Shown piece after piece: positions 32,540-41,148 of a stretch of DNA of 64,000 nt. Origin of the DNA: Caulobacteraceae bacterium PMMR1 (GTDB lineage: Bacteria > Pseudomonadota > Alphaproteobacteria > Caulobacterales > Caulobacteraceae). The first letter of the stretch is position 1; every line of letters starts with the position of its first letter. A model generated the notes under the pieces. The model was not told the DNA's origin. It saw only the letters and a list, made by a program, of their open reading frames with translations, and did not search any database. Both the position numbers and the translations under genes were made by a program. The stretch lies in NCBI GenBank assembly GCA_000733915.1, contig JPOM01000001.1, positions 186,001-250,000 of the forward strand, read 5' to 3'.

Positions 32540-34369
32540 TCAGGCCGCGTCCTGGAACTGCAGCCGGGCCAGGCGCGCATAGAGCCCGCCGCGGACCACG
32601 AGCTCGCCGTGGCGGCCCTCCTCCACGACCCGGCCCTGGTCCATGACCACGATGCGGTCGGCCTTCAGCACGGTCGCCAGGCGGTGGGCGATCACCAGGG
32701 TGGTGCGCCCCTGCATGGCGGTCTGCAGGGCCAGCTGCACCAGGCGCTCGTTCTCCGCGTCCAGCGCCGAGGTCGCCTCGTCGAGCAGCAGGATGGGCGC
32801 GTTGCGCACCAGGGCGCGCGCGATGGCCAGACGCTGGCGCTGGCCGCCGGAGAGGGTCTTGGCGCGCTCGCCCAGCGGCTCCTCCAGCCCCCGGGGCAGG
32901 GCCAGCAGGAAGCCCTCGGCCTCCGCGGCCCGGGCCGCGGCGCGGGCGTCGACCTCGTCCGCGTCCTCCCGCCCGAAGCGGATGTTGTCGAGCGCCGAGC
33001 CCGAGAACAGGCCGGCGTCCTGGGCGACCAGGGCCATGCGGCCGCGGACCTCGGCGGGGTCGGCCTCGCGCAGGTCGACGCCGTCGACGCTGACCCGCCC
33101 GGCGTCCGGGTCGTAGAAGCGGAGCAGCAGCCTCAGCGCCGTGCTCTTGCCCGCGCCGGAGGGGCCGACCAGGGCCACCGTCTCCCCCGGGCGCACGCGC
33201 AGGCTGAAGCCGTTCAGGGCGGGCAGGTCGGCGCGGCCGGGATAGGCGAAGGTCACGTCCTCGAAGGCGATCTCGCCGCGGGGCGGGACGGGCAGAGGCC
33301 TCGGCGCAGGGGGCGCGGCGATGCCGGGGCGCGCGCGCAGCAGGGCGTCGATACGCTCCATGGCGCCGGAGGCCTTCTGCACCTCGCCCCAGACCTCGCC
33401 GAGCGCCCCCACCGAGCCCGCCGCCAGCACCGAGAGGAACAGAAACTGCAGCAGCGCGCCCCCGCTCATGGAGCCGCCGGACACGAAGTGGGTGCCAAGC
33501 CAGAGCACCGCGGCGACGCCCAGGAACACCAGGCTCATCACCAGGAAGGTCATCATCGCCCGCGCCCTCACACGCGAGAGCGAGGCGGCGAACGCGCCCT
33601 CCACCGCCGCGCCGAACCGCGCCTGCGCAGCGCGCTCGCGGCCGAAGGCCTGGACGGTTTCGAGCTGATCCAGGCTCTCGCCCGCGAAGCCCATGGCGGC
33701 GGCGAACTCGTCCTGCGCCTTCACCGATAGCCGACGGACGTTGCGCCCCACCACGAACAGCGGGACCAGCACCACCGGCACGATCGCCAGGACGCAGAGG
33801 GTGAGGAGCGGGCTGACCACGAGCAGCAGGCCGATCGCGCCCACGAGCGTGATGGCGTTCCTGAGCGCGATGGAGGCCGAGCTCCCGACCAGGGTCTCCA
33901 GGATCGCGATGTCGGTGGACAGGCGCGACAGCACCTCCCCGGTGGTCATCTTCAGGAAAAAGGCCTGGTCCAGCCCCAGCACATGGTCGTAGACCGCACG
34001 GCGGAGGTCCGCGACCACGCGCTCGCCGAGCTTGGTGACGAAGTAGAATCGCAGCGCCGTCGCCAGCGCCAGGGCGATGGCGACCGCCGCGGCGATCAGG
34101 AAATACTCGCGCCGGAAGCCGTGATCGAGCACGAGGCGCGAGGCGCCGGTCAGGCCCAGCGTCGCCGAGGTCGAGCCCAGCAGGAACACGCCGGCCAGGA
34201 TCGCCTCGAGCTTGTGCCGGGCGACGAACGGCCAGAGCCGGAGCAGCGGACGGGCGTCGCGCGCCTTGGGCCGGGCGGCGGCGGCCTCCGTGATCTTCTG
34301 GGCGAAGCTCTGCCCGGTGGACGGGCGGCCGGCGGCGGAGGTCGTCTCGGAGGCGTCGTTCAAGCTCAC
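32540..34369 (-). CDS. ABC transporter, fused permease/ATPase (MsbA/LmrA type)
   Basis: 609-residue half-transporter of the inner membrane. Six transmembrane helices (about 50-330) carry the exporter fold with SRLSTDIAILETLVGSSASI. The nucleotide-binding domain has Walker A GPSGAGKST, signature LSGGQRQRLAIARAL, Walker B ILLLDEATSALD and the switch His in IVIAHRLATVLKAD. It is probably a lipid or drug exporter acting as a homodimer; the substrate is not evident. The first 35 residues are a soluble extension. It converges with the DUF882 gene and diverges from rpmE. Confidence 0.9.
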   Translation of the reverse strand: MSLNDASETTSAAGRPSTGQSFAQKITEAAAARPKARDARPLLRLWPFVARHKLEAILAGVFLLGSTSATLGLTGASRLVLDHGFRREYFLIAAAVAIALALATALRFYFVTKLGERVVADLRRAVYDHVLGLDQAFFLKMTTGEVLSRLSTDIAILETLVGSSASIALRNAITLVGAIGLLLVVSPLLTLCVLAIVPVVLVPLFVVGRNVRRLSVKAQDEFAAAMGFAGESLDQLETVQAFGRERAAQARFGAAVEGAFAASLSRVRARAMMTFLVMSLVFLGVAAVLWLGTHFVSGGSMSGGALLQFLFLSVLAAGSVGALGEVWGEVQKASGAMERIDALLRARPGIAAPPAPRPLPVPPRGEIAFEDVTFAYPGRADLPALNGFSLRVRPGETVALVGPSGAGKSTALRLLLRFYDPDAGRVSVDGVDLREADPAEVRGRMALVAQDAGLFSGSALDNIRFGREDADEVDARAAARAAEAEGFLLALPRGLEEPLGERAKTLSGGQRQRLAIARALVRNAPILLLDEATSALDAENERLVQLALQTAMQGRTTLVIAHRLATVLKADRIVVMDQGRVVEEGRHGELVVRGGLYARLARLQFQDAA

Positions 34370-34413
34370 CGGTTGCGCATCCTGGGGCTGATCGTGTATA
34401 GCCGCGCGCTCAC

Positions 34414-34437
34414 GGCCCGCCGCCCGCTCGGCGGGCC
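34414..34437 (+). promoter_or_regulatory. Strong GC hairpin in the rpmE leader
   Basis: A perfect 9-bp stem GGCCCGCCG/CGGCGGGCC with a 6-base loop lies 60 bases upstream of the L31 start, followed by ttcgtcatt. It could be a leader attenuator, an autoregulatory L31 site, or a terminator-like element between divergent units. Only the hairpin itself is certain. Confidence 0.4.
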
Positions 34438-34496
34438 TTCGTCATTGCGTCGGTCGGGCGGTGCGCCGCTGGGCCCTATGTCGGTCGGACCTGGTC

Positions 34497-34721
34497 ATGA
34501 AGCAAGACATCCACCCGGACTACCACTTCATCACGGTCGTGATGACCGACGGCACGACCTATCTGACGCGCTCGACCTACGCCAAGGAAGGCGCGACGCT
34601 GAACCTCGACATCGATCCGAAGACGCATCCGGCGTGGACGGGCGGCAACGCCACCCTGCTGGACCGCGGCGGCCGCGTCTCGCGCTTCGCCGCCAAGTAT
34701 GGCGGCTTCCTGCGCAAATAA
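34497..34721 (+). CDS. rpmE: 50S ribosomal protein L31
   Basis: bL31 type A, 74 residues: [20 protein letters not shown] at the N-terminus, then [14 protein letters not shown] and AKYGGFLRK at the end. It contains no cysteine, so it is the zinc-free (C-) form common in alphaproteobacteria and should not take part in zinc storage. ATG 34497 begins the conserved N-terminus; the 12 extra codons of an upstream frame have no family similarity. Confidence 0.95.
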   Translation: MKQDIHPDYHFITVVMTDGTTYLTRSTYAKEGATLNLDIDPKTHPAWTGGNATLLDRGGRVSRFAAKYGGFLRK

Positions 34722-34722
34722 G

Positions 34723-34741
34723 CGACCGGAGTGCTCGGTCG
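34723..34741. terminator. Possible bidirectional terminator between rpmE and DUF4112
   Basis: CGACCG/CGGTCG 6-bp stem with a 7-base loop, starting right after the rpmE stop. Minus-strand readthrough is followed by CTTATTTG. Convergent placement suits a shared terminator, but the T-tract is poor. Confidence 0.35.
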
Positions 34742-34761
34742 GGAGGGCGTTAGGGGCGGCC

Positions 34762-35226
34762 TCAGCCCAGAAAGACCACCCGGCGGGTCTCCTTGCCCGT
34801 CTTGATCCGGGTCATCAGGTCCTGGAATTCCGGCGAGACCTCGGCCTCCTTGCGGGTGCCCTCGACATAGACGGTCTCGTCCATCGCCTTGGCAAGCATG
34901 TCCGCCGACCACTTGTGGGCGGTGAAAAGATCGACCGCCAGGTCTGCGATGGGCAGGGGGATCTCGCTAACGAAAGTGCGGATGCCGATCAGGACCGCAG
35001 CGGTCATCAAGGTCGTAGGGGCGATCCGTGCACGGACGCCCTCGACGATCAGCAGCACGCCCGCCCCGGCCGAGTAGAGTCCGCCAAGCCCCGGAATCCA
35101 GGTCAGAATCCCGTCCAGGCCGATCTTCACCGGTCCTAGGTGGACGATGTTGTCCGAAAGGTTGCCGATGCGCTCGATCGAATGACGGATGTTATGCAGA
35201 TCAAGGTGGGACCGCGCAAAAAACAT
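34762..35226 (-). CDS. DUF4112 domain membrane protein
   Basis: 154-residue inner-membrane protein matching DUF4112, whose function is unknown. The hallmark is GPVKIGLDGILTWIPGLGGL, followed by two hydrophobic segments (about 48-65 and 68-90, the latter with TLMTAAVLIGIRTFVSEIPL) and a cytosolic tail. The charged N-terminus RSHLDLHNIRHSIERIGNLS may form an amphipathic helix. It is divergent from the YbjQ-family gene, with 92 bases between. Confidence 0.82.
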   Translation of the reverse strand: MFFARSHLDLHNIRHSIERIGNLSDNIVHLGPVKIGLDGILTWIPGLGGLYSAGAGVLLIVEGVRARIAPTTLMTAAVLIGIRTFVSEIPLPIADLAVDLFTAHKWSADMLAKAMDETVYVEGTRKEAEVSPEFQDLMTRIKTGKETRRVVFLG

Positions 35227-35318
35227 CCCTCAACTCTCCCCCGCCACGCGAACGCCTCTGGCATCCGCCTAAGCCATTCTGCATTATAGTTAGCGGGTCA
35301 GCAAAGCGAGGGTTCCAC

Positions 35319-35825
35319 GTGGCCAAGTCGAAGCAGCCGCTGCTGCTCACGACCACCGCGGTGGTCGAGGGCCGCCCTGTGGTGGAATACATCGACGTGG
35401 TCGCCGGGCAGTCCATCATCGGTGTCAACGCCGTCAAGGACCTGTTCGCCTCCATCCGCGACCTCGTGGGCGGTCACTCCAAGACCTACGAGCGCACCCT
35501 GGACAAGGCGCGCAACGAGGCCCTGAAGCGGCTGGAGGACCGGGCCGCGGAGATGGGCGCGGACGCTGTGATCGGCATCGACATCGATTTCTCCACCATG
35601 GGGCCGCACGGCGGGCTGATCATGGTCAGCGCCTCCGGCACGGCGGTGAAGCTCGGAACGCTCGCCGACCGTCGCACCGCGCCCTCGCCCGCCTTCACGC
35701 AGCCCGCTCCGCCGCCGCCCGGCGCCGGCCGTCAGAGCGCACCCTACGAGTCCGCCGCCCCGCCTGCGGCCGCGCCCCAGGCGACCTCTACCGCCCATTC
35801 CTTCCCGCACAGCCTGCAGTCCTGA
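35319..35825 (+). CDS. YbjQ/UPF0145 heavy-metal-binding-domain-like protein
   Basis: 168-residue cytosolic protein. The YbjQ-type domain (about 6-110) is recognised from LTTTAVVEGRPVVEYIDVVA, GQSIIGVNAVKDLFASIRDL and KARNEALKRLEDRAAEMGAD followed by AVIGIDIDFSTMG. The family forms pentameric beta-barrels; the heavy-metal-binding name is historical and the role unknown. A Pro/Ala-rich disordered tail follows. The GTG start 35319 has agcgagg upstream and begins the conserved N-terminus. The RNase P RNA starts 47 bases after its stop. Confidence 0.85.
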   Translation: MAKSKQPLLLTTTAVVEGRPVVEYIDVVAGQSIIGVNAVKDLFASIRDLVGGHSKTYERTLDKARNEALKRLEDRAAEMGADAVIGIDIDFSTMGPHGGLIMVSASGTAVKLGTLADRRTAPSPAFTQPAPPPPGAGRQSAPYESAAPPAAAPQATSTAHSFPHSLQS

Positions 35826-35871
35826 CCCGCCGTTGACCGCCGGCGCGCAGGCGGGCAGGGTCGCGCCGGAT

Positions 35872-36267
35872 CAGACGGCCGGACGGTCGCGGCGCCGGCG
35901 CAAGCGGGCGTCGAGGAAAGTCCGGGCTCCACGGCGACAAGGCGGCGGGTAACGCCCGCCGGGGGCGACCCCAGGGACAGCGCCACAGAAAGCAAACCGC
36001 CGGACCGCCTTAGGGCGCTCCGGCAAGGGTGAAAGGGTGGGGTAAGAGCCCACCGCGGACCTGGCGACAGGGACGGCATGGCAAGCCCCGCCTGGAGCAA
36101 GACCGAATAGGGATCGCGCGCCGCAGGCCTGGCCTGGGGCAGGACCGTCGCCGGTCCGAGCGGTCCGGGTTGGTCGCGCGAACCGGTCCGCAAGGGCCGG
36201 TCCAGAGGAATGACCGTCTCGCGCCGTCTCAGGCGTATGACAGAACCCGGCTTACAGGCCGTCTGAT
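35872..36267 (+). ncRNA. rnpB: RNase P RNA (bacterial class A)
   Basis: Catalytic RNA that matures tRNA 5' ends. The 5' end ATCAGACGGCC pairs with GGCCGTCTGAT at 36257-36267 (helix P1). Conserved core blocks occur in order: GAGGAAAGTCCGGGCTCC (35919-35936), ACAGAAAGCAAACCGCC (35986-36002), AAGGGTGAAAGGGTGGGGTA (about 36025-36044) and the P4 3' strand ACAGAACCCGGCTTACAGG (36240-36258). The length of about 396 nt is normal. It lies between the YbjQ gene and a helical-repeat protein gene on the same strand. Confidence 0.96.
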
Positions 36268-36373
36268 CCCTCGCCTCGCCCCGCCCCGCCCGCGACGACG
36301 GCCCCGCACTTGCCCCCGGCATTCCGAAACCGGCGCGGGCGTTCCGCAGCGGGACAGCGAAAGGCTTTGCGGG

Positions 36374-37657
36374 ATGCGCGCGTGGGTCAGACGGGGCGGA
36401 GCAGGGCGCGAGCGGACCTTGGACGGGGCCGCGCTGGAGCTGCTGGACATCGGCGCGCTGCAGGGCTTCATGCCTGAGCTCGGCCGGGCCGCGACCCTGA
36501 CCGACCGCGCCGCGATCGCGCTGGAGCTGGCGCGGCGCTGCGGCGACCCCGCCTTGCTCGACCGCGCCACCGCCGCCATCGAGCGCGCCGCGACGGCGGC
36601 CGGACCGTCCCAGGCCTTGCAGACGCTCCGCATCGAAACCTGGCGACTGCGCCTGGACTGGACCGGCGAGCCTCTGGCGGAGGCGGCGCTGGCCGCGCTG
36701 GTCGCGCCCGCCGACCTGGTCAGCTCCGATCCCGCCCTGAAGGCGCGCGCCCTGGCGCTCTCGGCTTGGCTGGAGGCGCGCGCCGCCCTGGCCTGCGGCG
36801 ACCTGGAGCTCGCCACCCGCGCCGGGGGCGCCTTCGACCGCGCCGTCCTGAGCTACCTGGAGGCGGCGCGCCGCGGTCGCCCCGACGGCGAGGGCCTGGT
36901 CCGCGCCCGCCTGGACCGGGCCGCCCTGCTCACCGGCTTCGCGATGCGCCTGGCGGACGCACGCCTGGCGGACCTGGCGGCCGAAGAGCTGCGTCGCCTG
37001 GCCCGCGAGGTCGATCCCGACTATCGCCCCCTCACGGCGTTGCGGCTCGAGGCCCAGCTCGCCGAGGCGCTCATGGCCCAGGGCGAGGCGACCGGCGAGG
37101 CGGCCTATCTGCTCGAAGCCGCGAGCGTCGCCAGCGCGGCCCTGGAGCTCGCGCCTGCGGATCATTCCCCCTTCGACCATGCCTCAGGCCTCGCGACCCT
37201 CGGACGAGCGCTCTCCGCCGTCGGCGAGTCGACCGACGACCTCGCCTCCCTGGACCGGGCCTGCGAAGCCCTCAGCGCCGCAGCCCAGCTGGCCGAGGGC
37301 CTGCGCGCGCCGCAGCTCGCCGAGCAGGCGCGCTGCGACCTCGCCCTGGCCTGGCTGCGCCGGGGCGAGCGGGCGGGCGCCGATGCGGAGCTCGTCCGGG
37401 CCGAGCAGGCGTGGCTGAAGGCGCTGACCCGGCCTGCAGCGCGTGAGCCGGTGGTCTGGGCGGGGCTTCAGCTCCTGCTCGCCCGCACGCGCGAGGCGCG
37501 ACAGGCGCTGGGCGCCGCGACCGGCGATGCGGCCGGCCTGCACCTGGCCCTGTCGGCGGCCTTCGACGTCTTCGCCGAATGCGGCCTGCGCTCGCCCGCC
37601 GCCGAGGCCGTCATGGCCCTGAAGCGGCTGGAGCGCGCCCGGGGCCACCCCGCCTGA
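36374..37657 (+). CDS. Hypothetical all-helical (TPR-like) protein
   Basis: 427-residue Ala/Leu/Arg-rich protein with no signal peptide, membrane segment or catalytic motif. Repeated helical pairs of 30-40 residues (for example YLEAARRGRPDGEGLVRARL, then YLLEAASVASAALELAPADH and LDRACEALSAAAQLAEGLRA) suggest degenerate tetratricopeptide-like repeats. The A-L-G-x-A and DH spacing fits TPR consensus only loosely. The start ATG 36374 is the first after the RNase P RNA; the frame itself continues back into the RNA gene, which cannot be coding. The role is unknown, possibly scaffolding. Confidence 0.6.
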   Translation: MRAWVRRGGAGRERTLDGAALELLDIGALQGFMPELGRAATLTDRAAIALELARRCGDPALLDRATAAIERAATAAGPSQALQTLRIETWRLRLDWTGEPLAEAALAALVAPADLVSSDPALKARALALSAWLEARAALACGDLELATRAGGAFDRAVLSYLEAARRGRPDGEGLVRARLDRAALLTGFAMRLADARLADLAAEELRRLAREVDPDYRPLTALRLEAQLAEALMAQGEATGEAAYLLEAASVASAALELAPADHSPFDHASGLATLGRALSAVGESTDDLASLDRACEALSAAAQLAEGLRAPQLAEQARCDLALAWLRRGERAGADAELVRAEQAWLKALTRPAAREPVVWAGLQLLLARTREARQALGAATGDAAGLHLALSAAFDVFAECGLRSPAAEAVMALKRLERARGHPA

Positions 37658-37666
37658 GCCGCGCGA

Positions 37667-39154
37667 TCAGCCTCCGGCGAAGCGCCTGCCGCCGCCGCCG
37701 CGGTTAGGCGCCCGCCCCTGAGGCCGGGAGGCCTGACCCTCCGGGCGGGGCTGGCGGTTCGCCTGGCCCTCGCCGCGCGGGTGCTGGCCGGGACCATGCT
37801 GGCCGTGAGCTTGTCCGTGGCCGTGACCGTGACCTTGCGGCCGTCCGGGAGCGCGGCCCTGCGGTCGCGCCTGCGGACGGGCTTGCGGACGCGGCTTGGC
37901 GGACGCGGTCTCGGGCTGGGGCTCCCAGCCGCCGTCCTGCTGGTCCAGCGCCTTGTTGGCCTTGGCCATCACGGCCAGGGCCGGGTCGCGGCGGCGGTCG
38001 AGGGCCGGGATGGTCTGGCGCGTCACCCGCTGGATGTCGCGCAGCAGCGGCCGCTCATCGTCGGCCACCAGCGCGATGGCCGAGCCGTCCGCGCCGGCGC
38101 GGGCGGTGCGCCCGATCCGGTGCACATAGCTTTCCGGCACGTGCGGCAGCTCGAACTGGACCACGTGGCTAACCGCGTCCACATCGATGCCGCGCGCGGC
38201 GATGTCGGTGGCCACCAGCACGCGCACGCGCCCGGCCCTGAAGGCCGCCAGCGCCCGCTCGCGCTGGCCCTGCGACTTGTCGCCATGAATGGCGGCGGCG
38301 CCGACGCCGGCGACCTCCAGGTGCTTGGCCACCTTGTCAGCGCCGCGCTTGGTGCGCGTGAAGACGATGGTGCGCGTCAGTTCGGGGTTGGCGAAGAGCT
38401 CGACCAGGAGCTCGCGCTTGCGCGCCCCTTCCACGAACAGCACCTGCTGGTTGATGCGCTCCACCGTCGTGGCCTGGGGCGCGACGGAGACCTTGGCCGG
38501 GTCTTTCAGCAGCTCGCCCGCGAGCTTGCCGATCTCCCCCGGCATGGTGGCGGAGAAGAACAGGTTCTGGCGCGACTTGGGCAGGTGCTGGGTGATCTTG
38601 CGGATCGGCACGATGAAGCCGAGGTCCAGCATCTGGTCGGCCTCGTCCAGGACAAAGATCTCGGTCTCGCCCAGGAAGCAGGTCTTCTCGCCGAGGTGGT
38701 CGAGCAGGCGGCCGGGGGTGGCGACCAGCACGTCCAGGCCGGGGGCCAGCGCGCGCACCTGCGGTCCGTACTTGGCGCCGCCGAACACGACGGCGACGCC
38801 GAGCCCCAGGCCCTGGCCGTAGGTGCGGAAGCTGTCGGCGATCTGGCTGGCGAGCTCGCGGGTGGGCGAGAGCACGAGGCAGCGGGCGCCGCGGCGCGGT
38901 GCGGGGCGCTTGCGGTGGATCAGCCGTTGGATGATCGGAAGGGCGAAGGCCGCCGTCTTGCCGGTGCCGGTCTGGGCGATGCCCAGGAGGTCGCGGCCTT
39001 CCAGCACATAGGGGATGGCCTGAGCCTGGATCGGGGTGGGGGTCTCATAGCCCTGGGCGGCCAGGGTCTTCAGGATCGGCTTGTCGAGGCCGAGGTCGGC
39101 GAATTGAGTCAAGAGGGTGTCTTTCGGACAGGCGCGCGAGGCGGCGCCGCTCAT
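37667..39154 (-). CDS. DEAD-box ATP-dependent RNA helicase
   Basis: 495 residues, RhlE-like. The Q motif lies in TQFADLGLDKPILKTLAAQG, motif I is AQTGTGKT, Ia PTRELA, Ib TPGRLLD, II DEADQMLDLGF, III SAT and VI HRIGRTARAG. The C-terminal 110 residues are low complexity, with RPQARPQ-type repeats, an HGHGHGQAHGQHG stretch and RGGGGRRFAGG. This is a basic RNA-binding, probably disordered tail. It is likely to act in ribosome assembly or RNA decay in the cold (family knowledge). The start ATG 39154 is chosen because sequence upstream of it has no helicase similarity. Confidence 0.9.
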   Translation of the reverse strand: MSGAASRACPKDTLLTQFADLGLDKPILKTLAAQGYETPTPIQAQAIPYVLEGRDLLGIAQTGTGKTAAFALPIIQRLIHRKRPAPRRGARCLVLSPTRELASQIADSFRTYGQGLGLGVAVVFGGAKYGPQVRALAPGLDVLVATPGRLLDHLGEKTCFLGETEIFVLDEADQMLDLGFIVPIRKITQHLPKSRQNLFFSATMPGEIGKLAGELLKDPAKVSVAPQATTVERINQQVLFVEGARKRELLVELFANPELTRTIVFTRTKRGADKVAKHLEVAGVGAAAIHGDKSQGQRERALAAFRAGRVRVLVATDIAARGIDVDAVSHVVQFELPHVPESYVHRIGRTARAGADGSAIALVADDERPLLRDIQRVTRQTIPALDRRRDPALAVMAKANKALDQQDGGWEPQPETASAKPRPQARPQARPQGRAPGRPQGHGHGHGQAHGQHGPGQHPRGEGQANRQPRPEGQASRPQGRAPNRGGGGRRFAGG

Positions 39155-39384
39155 GGCGGCCGCGCAAACGCAGGCGCAGATTGGGAGCGCCCGCGTGTGG
39201 CCTGGGCGAACGATGCGGCGGCTTTGATCTGCTCGACAGGCTGGATGCGGAAGCCGCATCCTCCACGCGACGAGAGCGCCGGAAAACCTCGCGCCGGCCG
39301 GCGGCCGCAACGAAGCGAGGCTTACATCGGCCGTAACGCCTGCAAAGTCAAGGCGCGTTGGCGGATCGCGGCGAACGTGCGGGC

Positions 39385-39783
39385 TCAGTTGACGCTGACC
39401 GCCTCGCCGGGGCGCACCAGCGGGAAGGTCGGGATGACCACGGTCAGGCCTTGGCCCTTGTCGCTGACCATCTGGTAGCTGCCGGCCATGACTCCGCTGG
39501 GCGTGGGCAGCGGGCAGCTGGAGGTGTAGCGGAAGCCCTCGCCAGGCTTCAGCACGGGGGTCTCGCCCACGACGCCCGGCCCTCGCACCTCTTCATGGCG
39601 GCCGAGGGCGTCGGTGATGATCCAGTGGCGCGAGATCAGCTGGACCACGTCGGGAGAGTGGTTCTCCACCGTCACGTGGTAGGCCCAGACGAAGCGGCGC
39701 GCCTCGGGGTCGGACTGGTCGGGCAGGTACTGCGGGCGCACCCGCACGGTGATGCCGGCCGTGGTGGCCGAATAGCTGTCCAT
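39385..39783 (-). CDS. apaG: ApaG family protein
   Basis: 132-residue fibronectin-III-like ApaG protein of uncertain function, linked in other bacteria to metal ions and diadenosine tetraphosphate. Family blocks: ITVRVRPQYLPDQSDPEARR, then FVWAYHVTVENHSPDVVQLI, SRHWIITDALGRHEEVRGPG, and VVGETPVLKPGEGFRYTSSC with PSGVMAGSYQM. The start ATG 39783 is at the conserved N-terminus. It follows metZ on the same strand after 28 bases and is probably co-transcribed with it. Confidence 0.93.
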   Translation of the reverse strand: MDSYSATTAGITVRVRPQYLPDQSDPEARRFVWAYHVTVENHSPDVVQLISRHWIITDALGRHEEVRGPGVVGETPVLKPGEGFRYTSSCPLPTPSGVMAGSYQMVSDKGQGLTVVIPTFPLVRPGEAVSVN

Positions 39784-39811
39784 GGCCGCCGGCCCCTGTT
39801 TTCCGACCAGC

Positions 39812-41008
39812 TTACGCCCGATCCAGCGCCCGCGCGATATCGCGCGCCAGGTCGCCGGCGTCCTCCAGCCCCACCGACAGGCGCACATGCCCAGGCCGCA
39901 AGCCGATCAGCGCCTGCTCCTCGGCGGGGACGGCGCGGTGGGTGGTCGTGGCCGGGTGGGTCGCCATCGACTTGGCGTCGCCCAGGTTGTTGGAGATGTC
40001 CACGATCCGCAGCGCATTGAGGAAGCGGAACGCCGCCGCCTGATCGCCGAGGTCGAAGGCGACGAGGCTGCCCCCGCCGCGCATCTGCTTCACCGCCGTC
40101 GCGTGCTGCGGGTGATCGGGGCGGAAGGGGTAGAGCGTCTGGCGCACCTTGGGGTGTGCGGCGATCATGTCGGCGAGGCGCCCGGCGGTCTCGGCCTGGC
40201 GGCGGACCCGCAGATCGAGCGTCTCCAGCCCCTTCAGCAGCACCCAGGCGTTGAAGGGCGACAAGGCGGGGCCGGTGTGGCGGATGATGTCGCGATAGGC
40301 GCTTTCCAGCAGGTCGCGCGCCCCCAGGATGGCCCCGCCCAGGACCCGCCCCTGGCCGTCGATGTGCTTGGTGGCGGAATAGACCACCACGTCGGCGCCG
40401 AGCGTCAGGGGACTCTGGAAGATGGGCGTGGCGAAGACGTTGTCGACGACCACCTTGGTCCCGACCGCGTGGGCCAGCTCGGCGATAGCGGCGATGTCGG
40501 CGATGTCCAGCAGGGGGTTGGCCGGCGTCTCCAGGAACGCCACCCGGGTGGTGTCGCGGATCGCGCCCCGCCAAGCGTCCAGGTCGGCGGCGTCCACGAA
40601 GGTCGTCTCCACGCCGAACCGCGAGGCCCACTCCTTCAGGATCCAGCGGCAGGAGCCGAACAGGGCGCGGCCCGCCACCACGTGGTCGCCGGCCTTGAGC
40701 AGGCCCATCAGCGCCGTGTGCACCGCCGCCATGCCGGACGCCTGGGCGCGGCAGAGTTCGGCCCCTTCGAGCAGCGCCAGCCGGTCCTCGAACATCTGCA
40801 GCGTCGGGTTGCCGTAGCGCGTGTAGACATAGCCCGGCGCCTCGCCCTTGAAGCGCGCCTCCGCCGCCTCCGCGCTGTCATAGACGAAGCTCTGGGTCAG
40901 GAAGAGCGCCTCGGACGTCTCGCCATAGGCGCTGCGCTGCAGCCCGCCGCGGACCAGGCGGGTAGCGGGAGCCCAGTCTTGCGGGCGCTCTTCGGATGGG
41001 TCGCTCAT
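39812..41008 (-). CDS. metZ: O-succinylhomoserine sulfhydrylase
   Basis: PLP enzyme of the Cys/Met metabolism family that makes homocysteine from O-succinylhomoserine and sulfide. 398 residues from ATG 41008. The N-terminus ATRLVRGGLQRSAYGETSEA is followed by YTRYGNPTLQMFEDRLALLE and the PLP-lysine region VVYSATKHIDGQGRVLGG. The C-terminus has HPATTTHRAVPAEEQALIGL and VRLSVGLEDAGDLARDI. The HIDGQGR loop favours MetZ over cystathionine gamma-synthase. An acetyl- rather than succinyl-homoserine substrate cannot be excluded. Confidence 0.92.
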   Translation of the reverse strand: MSDPSEERPQDWAPATRLVRGGLQRSAYGETSEALFLTQSFVYDSAEAAEARFKGEAPGYVYTRYGNPTLQMFEDRLALLEGAELCRAQASGMAAVHTALMGLLKAGDHVVAGRALFGSCRWILKEWASRFGVETTFVDAADLDAWRGAIRDTTRVAFLETPANPLLDIADIAAIAELAHAVGTKVVVDNVFATPIFQSPLTLGADVVVYSATKHIDGQGRVLGGAILGARDLLESAYRDIIRHTGPALSPFNAWVLLKGLETLDLRVRRQAETAGRLADMIAAHPKVRQTLYPFRPDHPQHATAVKQMRGGGSLVAFDLGDQAAAFRFLNALRIVDISNNLGDAKSMATHPATTTHRAVPAEEQALIGLRPGHVRLSVGLEDAGDLARDIARALDRA

Positions 41009-41148
41009 GGGCGGCGTATCGACCCCGCCTCGCCCCGCGGTCAAGGCGAGGACGGCGAAAGGCGCTCTCGGCGGGCGGCGACGGCGCGCGCTCGCGCCCA
41101 GCCCGGCGAAGGGCTAGACTGGCGGCGAGGTCTCCGGGGCGGAGCGGG

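Noticed and set aside
37780-37900. CRISPR-like or minisatellite repeats
   Set aside because: The repetition is codon-level RPQ and HG repeats in the disordered helicase tail, with no regular spacers.
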